From Bacillota bacterium (GTDB lineage Bacteria > Bacillota > Clostridia > Clostridiales > Clostridiaceae): a DNA stretch of 64,000 bases. The DNA lies in the NCBI GenBank assembly GCA_021781745.1, contig JAJXWH010000001.1, positions 179,302-243,301 on the forward strand, in the 5' to 3' direction. This document shows, in pieces, positions 8,076-16,689 of the stretch (its first letter is position 1; each line of letters begins with the position of its first letter). Made by a program: the position numbers and the translations under genes. A model generated the notes under the pieces. It saw only the letters and a program-made list of their open reading frames with translations. It searched no databases and was not told where the DNA came from.

Positions 8076-9122
8076 ATGGTAGAAAAATTAAAAGAATTTA
8101 CTAAGAGAAGTTTTTCTAACAGTCCGAAGGCAAAAATTATGATTGGAGCAGTTGTTATTGTTGCTATAATTGCTACTGCTGTGACGATGAGTATGAGAAA
8201 AGTACTCGTAATAGATATAGACGGCAAAGAAGAGACTTTTGTCACGTACAAAGGGACTGTTAAAGATGTGTTGCAGGAAAAAGGAATAGAAGTATCTCCA
8301 AAAGATAAGCTGCAGCCATCATTAGAATCCAAAGTATCTGAAAAAGAGCTTATAAAGTTGAAAAGAGCTGTTCCAGTAAATATTAGTGTAAATGGCACTA
8401 ACTTGGAAATACAAACAGCAGAGAATAATGTTGGAGATATGCTAGACGCAGAAGAAGAAAATTTAAAAGAACAAGGAATTGAAATCGATAAAGATGTGGA
8501 CGAGGTATATCCTTCATTAGATTCAGAAGTACAGGAAAACTTAAATGTGAAGGTTGTCAAAGTTGAAGCAAAGGATGTTGTTGAAAAACAACCAATTAAA
8601 TTTGACACCGTGGTAGAGAAAGATGAAAATCTTGACAAGAGTGTTAAAAAAGTTAAAACTGAGGGAACTGATGGAGAAAAGGAAGTAACATATAAAGTAG
8701 TTTATAAAGATGGAGTTGAAGCTTCCCGGGAAGTAAAGAGCACAAAAGTTATCTCTGAACCACAAAATCAGGTTGTTGTTGAAGGTTCCGGAACAATTTA
8801 CGCAAGTAGAGGCGGAAGTGTAGATGGTAAGAGACAAATGATTTGTTCTGCAACAGCATATAGTGGTGGCTGGGGCACATCATCAGGAAGAAAGCCGGTA
8901 AGAGTTGAGGGCGGATTAAGTACAATTGCAGTAGATCCATCAGTAATTCCTTTGGGAAGCAAGGTTTACATTGAGGGATATGGATATGCAGTTGCTGCAG
9001 ATACTGGAACTGCAATAAAAGGAAATAAGATAGACTTATATTTCAATTCATATAGAGAATCTTGTGAATGGGGATTAAGACAAGTTCAATTGACAATAAT
9101 TGCATATCCAGGAGAATGGTAA
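8076..9122 (+). CDS. Secreted G5/3D-domain cell-wall protein (YabE-like)
   Basis: 348 residues. It has a signal anchor at about 20-41, then two DUF348 (ubiquitin-like) repeats (VLVIDIDGKEETFVTYKGTVKDVLQEKGI and VNISVNGTNLEIQTAENNVGDML). A G5 domain follows at about 170-230 (VEKQPIKFDTVVEKDENLDK). The C-terminal 3D domain (240-348) has the three conserved aspartates in AVDPSVIPLGS, AADTGTAIKG and NKIDLYF. Known relatives are the YabE/Rpf-like muralytic proteins, lytic transglycosylases of the MltA type that remodel peptidoglycan at spore outgrowth or growth. The start follows AAAGGAGGG and a perfect promoter, so expression is probably constitutive and strong. Confidence 0.9.
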   Translation: MVEKLKEFTKRSFSNSPKAKIMIGAVVIVAIIATAVTMSMRKVLVIDIDGKEETFVTYKGTVKDVLQEKGIEVSPKDKLQPSLESKVSEKELIKLKRAVPVNISVNGTNLEIQTAENNVGDMLDAEEENLKEQGIEIDKDVDEVYPSLDSEVQENLNVKVVKVEAKDVVEKQPIKFDTVVEKDENLDKSVKKVKTEGTDGEKEVTYKVVYKDGVEASREVKSTKVISEPQNQVVVEGSGTIYASRGGSVDGKRQMICSATAYSGGWGTSSGRKPVRVEGGLSTIAVDPSVIPLGSKVYIEGYGYAVAADTGTAIKGNKIDLYFNSYRESCEWGLRQVQLTIIAYPGEW

Positions 9123-9130
9123 TTTTTTTA

Positions 9131-9157
9131 GAGATAACGTTTAGTTATCTCTATTTT
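9131..9157. terminator. Bidirectional hairpin terminator
   Basis: An 8-bp perfect stem GAGATAAC/GTTATCTC has a 5-base loop, with T-runs on both sides. It sits directly after the 3D-domain gene. Confidence 0.8.
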
Positions 9158-9320
9158 CATGTACATTGGCTATTAATAAAAAAATAGGAAAAAAATGAAA
9201 TAAGAATAAAGATACAAATAAATAGTTCGATAATAAAAGTGATTAACATTTAAAGCAAGAGAGCGTTTTAAGTTTTTATATAGAGAAAATATAATTTATA
9301 ACGATATGCTAGGAGGATTT

Positions 9321-10025
9321 ATGAGTAGTATAAATGGTATTTCAAATAATCAACTAATATCTGCATTGGGGAACAACAATTTAACTGGTGATACTAGTAA
9401 CGAAAGCAACCTTGCATTTGCGTTGATGATGGAAAATTTAACGAATTCCAAAGAAAATAATTCAAATTCAGCTAGTAGTGAAAAGATACAGCAGCAAACT
9501 AGACCTGGACAAGATTTAAAAGAGATAGCAATGAGATTAAATAAGAATTTTAAAATTACATATGATAGTTCAGGTAGCTATAATAAAGTAACAACAAGCA
9601 GTAATGATGAGCAAATGAAGCAAATATATAATTCAGTTAATAAAGCAGCAAGTAAGTATGGTGTGGATCCTAATTTAATACTGGCAATAATTAAACATGA
9701 ATCTGATTTTCAACCAAATGTAACATCCAGTGCTGGCGCAACAGGTTTGATGCAAATAATGCCAGAGAATTATGGGGACTATGGAATAACTGATGGATAT
9801 GATATAGATCAAAATGTAGATGGGGGAACTAAACTCCTAAAAACTTGTTTAGATTTATATGGTGGAGATTTGCAAATGGGACTTATGGCTTATGCGGCAG
9901 GACCAGGAACCATGCAAAAACGAGGGGTGACATCTGGTGCAGATTTATATAAAATGCCAGATGAAACTAAAAAAGCTGTTCCGGAAATTATAGAAGAGTA
10001 TAGAAACAGAAGTAAAACATCTTAA
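9321..10025 (+). CDS. Lytic transglycosylase, SLT family
   Basis: About 234 residues from the ATG at 9321, placed 4 bases after a perfect AGGAGG; the ATG at 9306 lies before that site and is unlikely. The first 100 residues are low-complexity (N, S, Q-rich). The C-terminal half is a goose-type lysozyme/SLT domain with the catalytic glutamate in IIKHESDF (E127), then SSAGATGLMQIMP and LMAYAAGPG. It cleaves the glycan strands of peptidoglycan. There is no obvious signal peptide, which is common for clostridial SLT proteins that follow flagellar or other routes. It is flanked by terminators and so monocistronic. Confidence 0.9.
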   Translation: MSSINGISNNQLISALGNNNLTGDTSNESNLAFALMMENLTNSKENNSNSASSEKIQQQTRPGQDLKEIAMRLNKNFKITYDSSGSYNKVTTSSNDEQMKQIYNSVNKAASKYGVDPNLILAIIKHESDFQPNVTSSAGATGLMQIMPENYGDYGITDGYDIDQNVDGGTKLLKTCLDLYGGDLQMGLMAYAAGPGTMQKRGVTSGADLYKMPDETKKAVPEIIEEYRNRSKTS

Positions 10026-10058
10026 ATAGGTATAAAAACTAAATAAATAAATTTTATT

Positions 10059-10107
10059 AATGAATATTTGTTTAAAGAATATATTTCAAACAAATATTCA
10101 TTTTTTA
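10059..10107 (+). terminator. Hairpin terminator after the SLT gene
   Basis: A long stem of 15 bp (AATGAATATTTGTTT and its complement) with a short loop is followed by six T residues. It ends the SLT transcript. Confidence 0.85.
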
Positions 10108-10245
10108 TTTAGTGAATATATAAGTAATAGAGAGGCAATTTGATGAATTATAGGCTTTCATATAGAATAAGATAAAATATTGTGGTATCATATATTATAT
10201 AATTTAGGAATAAATTTAAAAATATACTATTAAGAGGTATAGATA

Positions 10246-11058
10246 ATGGTAAGAAAAGTTGGAATAATTATGATATCGGTAGTGGGAATCATTGTGGCAG
10301 GAGGGTTATATTTCAATGGAATAATAAATGTTCGTGGAAACACTATCGACAGCGGTGGTTCAGACATAAAATCAGAAGGTAAGGAATTATCAGTAAATAA
10401 AGGTCGTGAGCATTTAGAAGAATTAGAAAATTTAAATGTAAGTGATATAGAAGATAAAATAAAAAAATCTAATTTAGAAGCATCAACAAAAGAAATTTTA
10501 GAAAAAAATGGACAAATTGATTATAAAAAATACTACAAAAATACAGTTTTTTTTGGGGATTCCTTAACCGAATTTTTAAGTGCAGCTGATATTTTAAGTC
10601 AGAATAGTGTTGTTGCAACAAAAGGCAGGAATGTAATAACAGCTATGCAAGATGTTGAAAAGATTAAGAATCTTGATCCAGAAAGAATAATTATGTTGTT
10701 TGGAATGAATGATGTAGAAATTTTTTCAAACCCATCTGATTTTAAAAGCAGTTATGGTAAATTAATTGATGCAGTAAAAACCGCATTGCCTAAAGCAGAT
10801 ATATATATTGAATCACCTATGCCGGTTCAAGATAAAGCAGCAAAGGCTGATTCAAAACTAACAAATGACAACGTATCAAGATTTAGAGAGGCTGCGAAGG
10901 AGCTGGCCAAAGATGAAGGAGTAAAATATGTTGATACTACTAGCTTAGTTACGAGCGATAAGTATTATGAGCCAGATGGAATACATTATGTATATGATTT
11001 TTATCCAGGGTTATTAAAATATTTAAGAACTACAATAGAAATCAATAAGATTAAATAA
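10246..11058 (+). CDS. SGNH/GDSL-family hydrolase, membrane-anchored
   Basis: 270 residues. An N-terminal membrane segment (about 5-25) is followed by a linker and an SGNH hydrolase domain. The nucleophile block FFGDSLTEF has S106, the third block is LFGMNDVE, and the catalytic pair sits in DGIHY (D244, H247). The enzyme probably faces outside and removes or transfers acyl groups. It starts a tight four-gene run with a DUF4358 protein, an MBOAT acyltransferase and a DHHW protein, a recurrent clostridial set for O-acylation of a surface polymer. The substrate is not identifiable. Confidence 0.88.
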   Translation: MVRKVGIIMISVVGIIVAGGLYFNGIINVRGNTIDSGGSDIKSEGKELSVNKGREHLEELENLNVSDIEDKIKKSNLEASTKEILEKNGQIDYKKYYKNTVFFGDSLTEFLSAADILSQNSVVATKGRNVITAMQDVEKIKNLDPERIIMLFGMNDVEIFSNPSDFKSSYGKLIDAVKTALPKADIYIESPMPVQDKAAKADSKLTNDNVSRFREAAKELAKDEGVKYVDTTSLVTSDKYYEPDGIHYVYDFYPGLLKYLRTTIEINKIK

Positions 11059-11079
11059 CAAAAAGCGAAGGAAGCAATT

Positions 11080-11553
11080 ATGAAGAATAGATATAAGATT
11101 CAATATAGTATACTAGCAGTATTAGTTGTTGTGATATTTGTTGAATTATTTAATATATTACAAGTTAAAGATGTAAGTATAGAAAAAATTAAGAGTGATA
11201 TTGTACAAGCTACTGATGTTTCAACAATGGTAGAAGATGATGGTTCGAGGCTTAAAAAGCTTTATGGAATTAATAAAAGGGATGTTGAAGATTTCGTATT
11301 ATATGCTCCTAAAAGCAATATGGAGGCAAATGAAATTCTGATTTTAAAAACTAAGTCCAAAGATGATCTTAAAAGTCTACAAGCAAAAGTTAATGACAGA
11401 GTTAAAAAACAATCAGATAGTTTTAAAAATTATGAGCAAACTCAATATGGAATAATATCAAACTATGTTCTGGAACAAAAAGAACAATACTTAATATTGG
11501 TAATTTCGAAAGATTCAAAATCTATAAAAGAATCAATTGATAAAGAATTTTAA
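11080..11553 (+). CDS. Membrane-anchored DUF4358-type protein
   Basis: 157 residues with one N-terminal membrane segment (residues 8-25) and a small extracellular alpha/beta domain containing the VLYAPKSNMEANEILILKTK stretch. This fits the DUF4358 family, usually found next to MBOAT acyltransferases, as here. The function is unknown; a helper or specificity subunit of the acylation cassette is the simplest guess. It begins 21 bases after the SGNH gene. Confidence 0.7.
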   Translation: MKNRYKIQYSILAVLVVVIFVELFNILQVKDVSIEKIKSDIVQATDVSTMVEDDGSRLKKLYGINKRDVEDFVLYAPKSNMEANEILILKTKSKDDLKSLQAKVNDRVKKQSDSFKNYEQTQYGIISNYVLEQKEQYLILVISKDSKSIKESIDKEF

Positions 11554-11575
11554 ATTTTAGTTTGGAGTGATTAGT

Positions 11576-12982
11576 TTGATATTTAGTAGTTTATTGTTTT
11601 TGTATATATTTTTGCCTTTATCATTGATTGTTTATTATATTGCACCTAAAAAAATGAGAAATTTTATACTTCTAATTATAAGTTTAGTGTTTTATGGGTG
11701 GGGAGAACCGATATATATTCTTTTAATGATCGCTGCCATAATAATTGAATATTTGGGAGCAATTTTAATTGATAAAAGCAGGGAGGATAAGGAAAAAAGC
11801 ACATTTATATTTGTTACCGTATTAGTAATAAATCTTAGTATGCTGTTTTTCTTTAAATATTATGGATTTTTAATTGATAATATAAATATTATTTTTGGAA
11901 CAAGCTTAAGAATAAAAAGCCTGCCATTGCCTTTAGGAATATCCTTTTACACATTTAAATTAATATCATATTTAGTTGATGTATATAGGGGCAAAGTAAA
12001 AGTACAAAAGAATATCATAAATTTTGGGGTATACATTGCTATGTTCCCACAATTATTAGCTGGGCCGATTGAACAATACAGCAATATTTATGAGCAAATA
12101 GAAAATAGAAAAGAAACCATAAGCAAATTTGGTGATGGAGCAGAAAAATTTGTTATAGGCCTTGGGAAAAAAGTAATTATTGCAAATAATTTAGCAATAG
12201 TATGGACCCAAGTTAAAAGTCTTCAAAGTAATGAAATGTCAGTTTTAACAGCTTGGATTGGAATTATAGCATTTACTCTGCAAATATATTTTGATTTTAG
12301 CGGCTATTCAGATATGGCAATAGGACTTGGTAGAATGATGGGCTTTGAATTCCTAGAAAACTTTGATTACCCTTATATATCAAAAAGTGTCACTGAGTTT
12401 TGGAGAAGATGGCATATATCTTTGGGGTCATGGTTTAGGGATTACATATATGTACCTTTAGGGGGGAATAGATGCGGCACTGTAGTTCAAATTAGAAACA
12501 TTTTTATAGTTTGGTTTACTACAGGCTTATGGCATGGAGCTAGTTGGAACTTTATAATATGGGGCTTATATTTTGGTGTTTTTATATTTATAGAAAAAGT
12601 TTTTCTTCATAAAATTCTAAAAAGGATACCTGGAATAATAGCTAATATATATACAATGTTATTGGTAGTAATAAGTTGGGTATTTTTTGATATTGAAACT
12701 CTTAAAGGAGCATTAGCTTACATAGGAAATATGTTTGGAATAGGATCAAATGGGCTTAAAGACAGTCTTTCAATGTATATAATAAATACTAATTGGGTGT
12801 TTTTTGTAATTGCTCTTGTTGGAGCAACACCAATAGTGAAAAATTTAATTACATTTTTAAAAGAGAGGATTCAAATTCCAACAATAATAATTGTTGTTTT
12901 GTTTTATAGTATAATTATACTTATTTCAACTGCTTATTTAGTGAATGAAAGTTATAGTCCTTTCTTGTACTTCAAGTTTTAA
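11576..12982 (+). CDS. MBOAT family O-acyltransferase (AlgI/DltB-like)
   Basis: About 468 residues and multi-spanning. I prefer the TTG at 11576 (MIFSSLLFLYIFLPLS, the usual family start) because GGAG lies 8 bases upstream; the GTG at 11567 overlaps that site. Family motifs are present: PLPLGISFYTFKLISYLVDVYRG, QLLAGPIEQY, the EFWRRWHISLGSWFRDYIYVPLGG block, and the catalytic-site GLWHGASWNFIIWG with the invariant histidine. Known members carry acyl groups across the membrane to alginate, teichoic acids or peptidoglycan. Partners here are the SGNH and DHHW proteins on either side. Confidence 0.93.
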   Translation: MIFSSLLFLYIFLPLSLIVYYIAPKKMRNFILLIISLVFYGWGEPIYILLMIAAIIIEYLGAILIDKSREDKEKSTFIFVTVLVINLSMLFFFKYYGFLIDNINIIFGTSLRIKSLPLPLGISFYTFKLISYLVDVYRGKVKVQKNIINFGVYIAMFPQLLAGPIEQYSNIYEQIENRKETISKFGDGAEKFVIGLGKKVIIANNLAIVWTQVKSLQSNEMSVLTAWIGIIAFTLQIYFDFSGYSDMAIGLGRMMGFEFLENFDYPYISKSVTEFWRRWHISLGSWFRDYIYVPLGGNRCGTVVQIRNIFIVWFTTGLWHGASWNFIIWGLYFGVFIFIEKVFLHKILKRIPGIIANIYTMLLVVISWVFFDIETLKGALAYIGNMFGIGSNGLKDSLSMYIINTNWVFFVIALVGATPIVKNLITFLKERIQIPTIIIVVLFYSIIILISTAYLVNESYSPFLYFKF

Positions 12983-13010
12983 GGAAAATACTAAGAGAGA
13001 GGTGAAATAA

Positions 13011-14186
13011 GTGAGAAGAAATAGCAAAACAATTTTAGATATAAAAATAGAAAAGAATAAACGAGTATATAAAATAGTTATAAGTTTGGTATTTTTAATG
13101 TTTATTGGTGGAATGGCGTTAGCTATTATACTAAAAAAAGATACTCTATTATCTGAACAGGAAAATAGAAATTTACAACAGAGACCAGTTTTTTCCATGG
13201 GGGATTTAATTAATGGTGATTTTAATAAAGAATATACAAGTTATATATCCGATCAATTTCCAATGAGGAATATGTGGATAGAATTAAAAGCAAAATTAGA
13301 AATGGCTATTGGAAAAAAAGAGATTAATAATGTATATCTTGCTAAAGATAATTCTCTTATAGAAGGTTTTAAGGAGGAGTCTTTAGAAGACACTGAAGAA
13401 AAAGCTGATGTTTTAAACAAATTTGCTAGCCAATATGATAAATTAAATATATCACTTATGCTTGTACCAACAACATCTGAAATATATAAGGAAAAGCTTC
13501 CTGATTATGCACCAGTAGATGATGAGAATAAGTTTATCTCAGAGTTTAGTAGTAAACTTAATCAAAAAATAAAATTGATTGATGTGTCGGAAAAATTAAA
13601 AGAAAATAAGGATGAATATATATACTATAGAACAGACCATCATTGGACAAGTAAAGGTGCCTACATAGCATATAATGAAATGTGTAAACAGCTAAATATA
13701 GTGCCAAAGGAAGAAAAAGATTTTGACATTGAAGATGTAACTAATAATTTTTATGGCAGTTTATATACTAAGATGGCAGCAGGAGTAGGTAATCCTGATA
13801 CAATTAGCATATACTTTCCAAAGGAGAAGAATGATATAGTAGTAAATTATCCAGACGAACAAAAGAAAGTTGCTAGTCTATATAGTAGTGCTAAGTTAGA
13901 TGAAAAGGATAAGTATCAAGTATTCACTGATGGAAATCATCCGCTTATAAATGTAAAATCATTGGGTGATCCTAAGAAAAAATTATTAATTATAAAAGAT
14001 TCTTATGCTAATAGTTTTATACCATTTTTAACACCGCATTATGGCGAAATTGATGTCGTAGATCTTAGATATTATATGGATAACTTAAATGATCTGATAG
14101 ATGTTGATGGAATAACAGATGTTTTATTTTTATTTAATGTGAATACATTTAATGAAGATAAGTCTATACTTAATCTTGAAGGTTAA
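13011..14186 (+). CDS. DHHW family protein (AlgX/AlgJ-like acetylation partner)
   Basis: 391 residues from a GTG start after GAGAGGTG. One membrane segment near residues 22-45 is followed by an extracellular SGNH-like domain with the name-giving DHHW at residues 209-212 (YRTDHHWTSKGAYIAYNEM) and a C-terminal LLIIKDSYANSFIPFL block that supplies the serine (DSYANS). AlgX/AlgJ relatives accept acyl groups from the MBOAT protein and pass them to the polymer. It is the last gene of the acylation cassette, 28 bases after the MBOAT gene. Confidence 0.88.
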   Translation: MRRNSKTILDIKIEKNKRVYKIVISLVFLMFIGGMALAIILKKDTLLSEQENRNLQQRPVFSMGDLINGDFNKEYTSYISDQFPMRNMWIELKAKLEMAIGKKEINNVYLAKDNSLIEGFKEESLEDTEEKADVLNKFASQYDKLNISLMLVPTTSEIYKEKLPDYAPVDDENKFISEFSSKLNQKIKLIDVSEKLKENKDEYIYYRTDHHWTSKGAYIAYNEMCKQLNIVPKEEKDFDIEDVTNNFYGSLYTKMAAGVGNPDTISIYFPKEKNDIVVNYPDEQKKVASLYSSAKLDEKDKYQVFTDGNHPLINVKSLGDPKKKLLIIKDSYANSFIPFLTPHYGEIDVVDLRYYMDNLNDLIDVDGITDVLFLFNVNTFNEDKSILNLEG

Positions 14187-14187
14187 A

Positions 14188-14245
14188 AAATTATACCAAT
14201 GACTGCTATAAAAATTGTAAGTTGATAGAGAATGTGGTATAATTT
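14188..14245 (+). promoter_or_regulatory. yebC promoter inside an inverted repeat
   Basis: TTGTAA at 14215-14220 and TATAAT at 14238-14243 are spaced by 17 bases, with a TG-type extension, about 85 bases before yebC. The -10 box lies in TGGTATAATTT (14235-14245), whose exact 11-base complement AAATTATACCA is at 14188-14198, just after the previous stop codon. The repeat could be a weak long-loop terminator or an operator. Confidence 0.6.
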
Positions 14246-14326
14246 CTGTTGATTTTATTTTTAAAAGATATAATTTTAAGACATATATAGTAGATATGTA
14301 GTGAAGTAAAGTAAGGAGGAAAACAC

Positions 14327-15064
14327 ATGTCAGGACACTCAAAGTGGCATAATATTCAAGCAAAAAAGGGCAAAACAGATGCGAAAAGAGGAAAAATCTT
14401 TACTAAAATAGGTAAAGAAATTGTTATGGCTGTTAAAAATGGCGGGGCTAACCAAGACACAAATGCAAAATTAAGAGATGTAGTTGCTAAAGCTAAGGCA
14501 GCAAACATGCCTAACGATACTATTTCAAAAGCAATTAAAAAGGCATCTGGAGAGTTATCATCCATTAATTACGAAAATATAGTTTATGAAGGTTATGGTC
14601 CTAGTGGAGTAGCTGTAATAGTTGAAACTCTTACTGATAATAAAAATAGATCAGCAGGAAATGTAAGAAGTGCCTTTACAAAAGGTGGCGGAAACATGGG
14701 AACAGCAGGATGCGTATCATTTATGTTCCAAGAAAAAGGCGAAATCATCATTGAAAAGGAAGATAAAGACGAAGAGGAAATGATGATGATAGCTTTAGAT
14801 GCTGGAGCGGAAGATTTCTCAAGCGAAGAAGAAGTCTTTGTAGTAACAACGTTGCCAGAAGATTTCGGAACTGTTAGAGAAGCTTTAGAAGCACAAGGAG
14901 TTGAGTTCTTAGAAGCGGATGTAAAGATGATTCCAGATACTTATACTGCAATCAACGAAGATGATGCTAAGAGGTTCCAAAAGATGTTAGATTTACTTGA
15001 AGATGATGATGACGTACAAGAAGTTTACCATAATGCTGAATTCCCTGAAGGATGGGATGAATAA
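14327..15064 (+). CDS. yebC: YebC/PmpR family regulator
   Basis: 245 residues, full length, opening with the family signature [27 protein letters not shown] and holding [17 protein letters not shown] and the [14 protein letters not shown] block. Known roles: DNA-binding regulator (PmpR) in some species and, for the YebC/YeeI group, translation of proline-rich stretches. The ribosome site AAGGAGG is ideal. Its last 143 coding bases, plus 14 bases beyond the stop, are repeated at 17223-17379, which marks this gene as the target of an integration or duplication event. Confidence 0.95.
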   Translation: MSGHSKWHNIQAKKGKTDAKRGKIFTKIGKEIVMAVKNGGANQDTNAKLRDVVAKAKAANMPNDTISKAIKKASGELSSINYENIVYEGYGPSGVAVIVETLTDNKNRSAGNVRSAFTKGGGNMGTAGCVSFMFQEKGEIIIEKEDKDEEEMMMIALDAGAEDFSSEEEVFVVTTLPEDFGTVREALEAQGVEFLEADVKMIPDTYTAINEDDAKRFQKMLDLLEDDDDVQEVYHNAEFPEGWDE

Positions 15065-15179
15065 AGCGTTTTAAGGCTTGGTATTACTAGAATTGTGAAG
15101 ATTTCAAAAATTGTAAAGACTAATATTGATTACGATGTACATGCAATTTATATAAAATAGATTGATGTATGTTATATTT

Positions 15180-15224
15180 AAAAAACCATTTTCTATAGAG
15201 ATTATAATAGGAGATGGTTTTTTT
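15180..15224 (+). terminator. Hairpin terminator between yebC and the recombinase remnant
   Basis: A 16-bp stem (15181-15196 with 15207-15222, including two G-U pairs) is followed by Ts. Its 3' arm also carries the AGGAGATGG that would be the ribosome site of the recombinase remnant, so the two functions overlap. Confidence 0.7.
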
Positions 15225-15345
15225 GTTGTTAAAAGATTTATTAGAAGAATTTATTCTAGAATTACATATCCAAAATTACAGCCCAAGAACTATAAAAGTT
15301 ATAAAATTCAACTTTCGCAGGACAAAAGCGATAGCTTTTCCTTGA
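15223..15345 (+). pseudogene. Truncated tyrosine recombinase (integrase), N-terminus only
   Basis: From a TTG at 15223 the frame reads LLKDLLEEFILELHIQNYSP, then RTIKVIKFNF. This is the SAM-like core-binding N-terminus of XerC-type or phage integrases, where NYSPRT is the usual helix start. It breaks off after about 32 residues where transposase-derived DNA begins (about 15320-15350), and stops at 15345. No catalytic domain with R-H-R-Y follows anywhere in the window. The position, directly behind yebC, fits an integrase lying at the attachment end of an integrated element. Confidence 0.65.
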
Positions 15346-15940
15346 TATAACAAGGCAAAGCTTCAATATCCCAGAGTTTTCTGTAAATTCTGATGATTTC
15401 ATCATCAGATAAAGATATGTCAGTAGAAATTAAAGCAAGCCATTTTCTGCTTCTATTTCTATCTCTGACAAATACAATTTTTACATTTATTTCATTACCG
15501 TCGTCGTCATTACCGATGCCAACTATTACGGAAGAAAAAATCTTAGCTTTACCTCTTTTCTTTTTTAACGAAGCATAAAGACTTTTAAAATTTAATTTCT
15601 TTCCATCATAATCATAGTAAACCCTTGGCATCGCTTTAACTATAGCAATGGTATTGAATTTTAACTTTGCGATTTCTATTAAAGTTTTTGGATAAGTGAA
15701 CCAACTATCAAAAAGGACATAAGAAGCAGGAATCCCAAATTCTTTAGCTTTCTTTAGTAAGTTAATCATTACTTCAGGCGATTTTGAAACTGCTTCTTTT
15801 CGAAGCTTCGATTCATTGGTTCTCTTATCTATAGCTTGATTTTCAGAACATAACCTATTCCCTTTCTTTAAAGTTGAGTAAATAAATAATAGAAAATAAT
15901 AGTAGGGTATCAGTAGTAGAATATTATTTTTTAAGAATTT
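15308..15940 (-). pseudogene. DDE transposase remnant (IS4-like), truncated at both ends
   Basis: The minus-strand frame is open from 15940 to 15308. It reads LKKGNRLCSENQAIDKRTN, then YVLFDSWFTYPKTLIEIAKL, KWLALISTDISLSDDEIIRI and IYRKLWDIE, the central DDE block (D in LFDSWF) and C-terminal part of a clostridial IS4-like transposase. The N-terminal portion with the first catalytic Asp is missing. The C-terminus changes into unrelated residues after WDIE, where intact relatives go on with an EVFFK-like helix. No intact terminal inverted repeats were seen. It is therefore an inactive fragment that has replaced most of the recombinase gene. Confidence 0.7.
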
Positions 15941-15970
15941 TTATTTATCAATTAAAATAATTGATATTAT

Positions 15971-16000
15971 TTGGTTATTTAAATAAAATTATGTTATAAT
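15971..16000 (+). promoter_or_regulatory. Probable promoter of the DUF3990 module
   Basis: TTGGTT at 15971-15976 and TATAAT at 15995-16000 have an 18-base spacer, 51 bases before the start codon. It lies just outside the transposase remnant, so the module has its own promoter. Confidence 0.55.
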
Positions 16001-16050
16001 TTTTGATGTAATAAAATAAAGTATATTTTCTTAATTATTGGGGGAAAATA

Positions 16051-16689
16051 ATGAGTAACTCAGAAATTAAATATTTAAAGAAAGAAAAATGGTATCATGG
16101 AACAACATTACATGGTTTAAAGGAAATATGTAGAATTGGTATAAAAGCTGACTATAATGAAGGAAATGAATTAGATTTTGGATATGGATTTTATTTGACA
16201 CCAATAAAAAAACAAGCAGAACAATTTATTTTAAAACTATTAGAATTTAAAGATGATATGTCACTTGATTTTATAGAAGACGATGAAAATAATTTAAAAG
16301 ATTTAAAAACTCCTGTAGTTTTAGAATTTAATCTTGTACCATTAGAATGGTATGAGAGTAATAAGTATAATTTTAAAATATTAAATAACTATGATGACGA
16401 ATTTGCAGAATTTGTATTTAAAAATAGAATTTATAATCTACATGGAGAAAACCAACATAATTATGACTTTATTTTTGGTGTTATGAGTGATAGTTTGCCA
16501 ACACTATTAATTCAGAAATATAAAAATAGTGAAATAGATAAAGAAACCGTTATAGAAGGATTAAAAAAAACTACGAGTTGTAAGCAATTATCTATTCACA
16601 ATCAATCAATTTGTGATATAATAAAAATAAACAAAGCATATAATTTACAAACAGGAGAGGAGCTGATTATAGATGATTACTGTAAATAG
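16051..16689 (+). CDS. DUF3990-type, ADP-ribosyltransferase-like protein (putative toxin)
   Basis: 212 residues with a GGGGGAAA ribosome site. The N-terminus WYHGTTLHGLKEI and the block LDFGYGFYLTPIKKQAEQFI match the first (His) and second (Tyr) segments of the ART fold as seen in DUF3990 proteins. The later YDFIFGVMSDSLP segment corresponds to the family's D-(I/V)-x-x-G-x-x-x-D motif. No secretion signal or membrane segment is present, so it acts in the cytoplasm if expressed. It lies in the element scar behind yebC and overlaps the next small gene by 17 bases, the layout of toxin-antitoxin pairs. Target and catalytic competence are unknown. Confidence 0.7.
   Translation: MSNSEIKYLKKEKWYHGTTLHGLKEICRIGIKADYNEGNELDFGYGFYLTPIKKQAEQFILKLLEFKDDMSLDFIEDDENNLKDLKTPVVLEFNLVPLEWYESNKYNFKILNNYDDEFAEFVFKNRIYNLHGENQHNYDFIFGVMSDSLPTLLIQKYKNSEIDKETVIEGLKKTTSCKQLSIHNQSICDIIKINKAYNLQTGEELIIDDYCK

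Noticed and set aside
7997..8638. 213-residue minus-strand frame
   Set aside because: Antisense of the 3D-domain gene, with Ser/Thr/Phe-rich composition typical of a shadow; the + strand gene has a consensus promoter and ribosome site.
15162..15350. 62-residue + strand frame behind yebC
   Set aside because: Its frame runs through the terminator. A different frame of the same DNA gives the recombinase N-terminus, which is the better reading.
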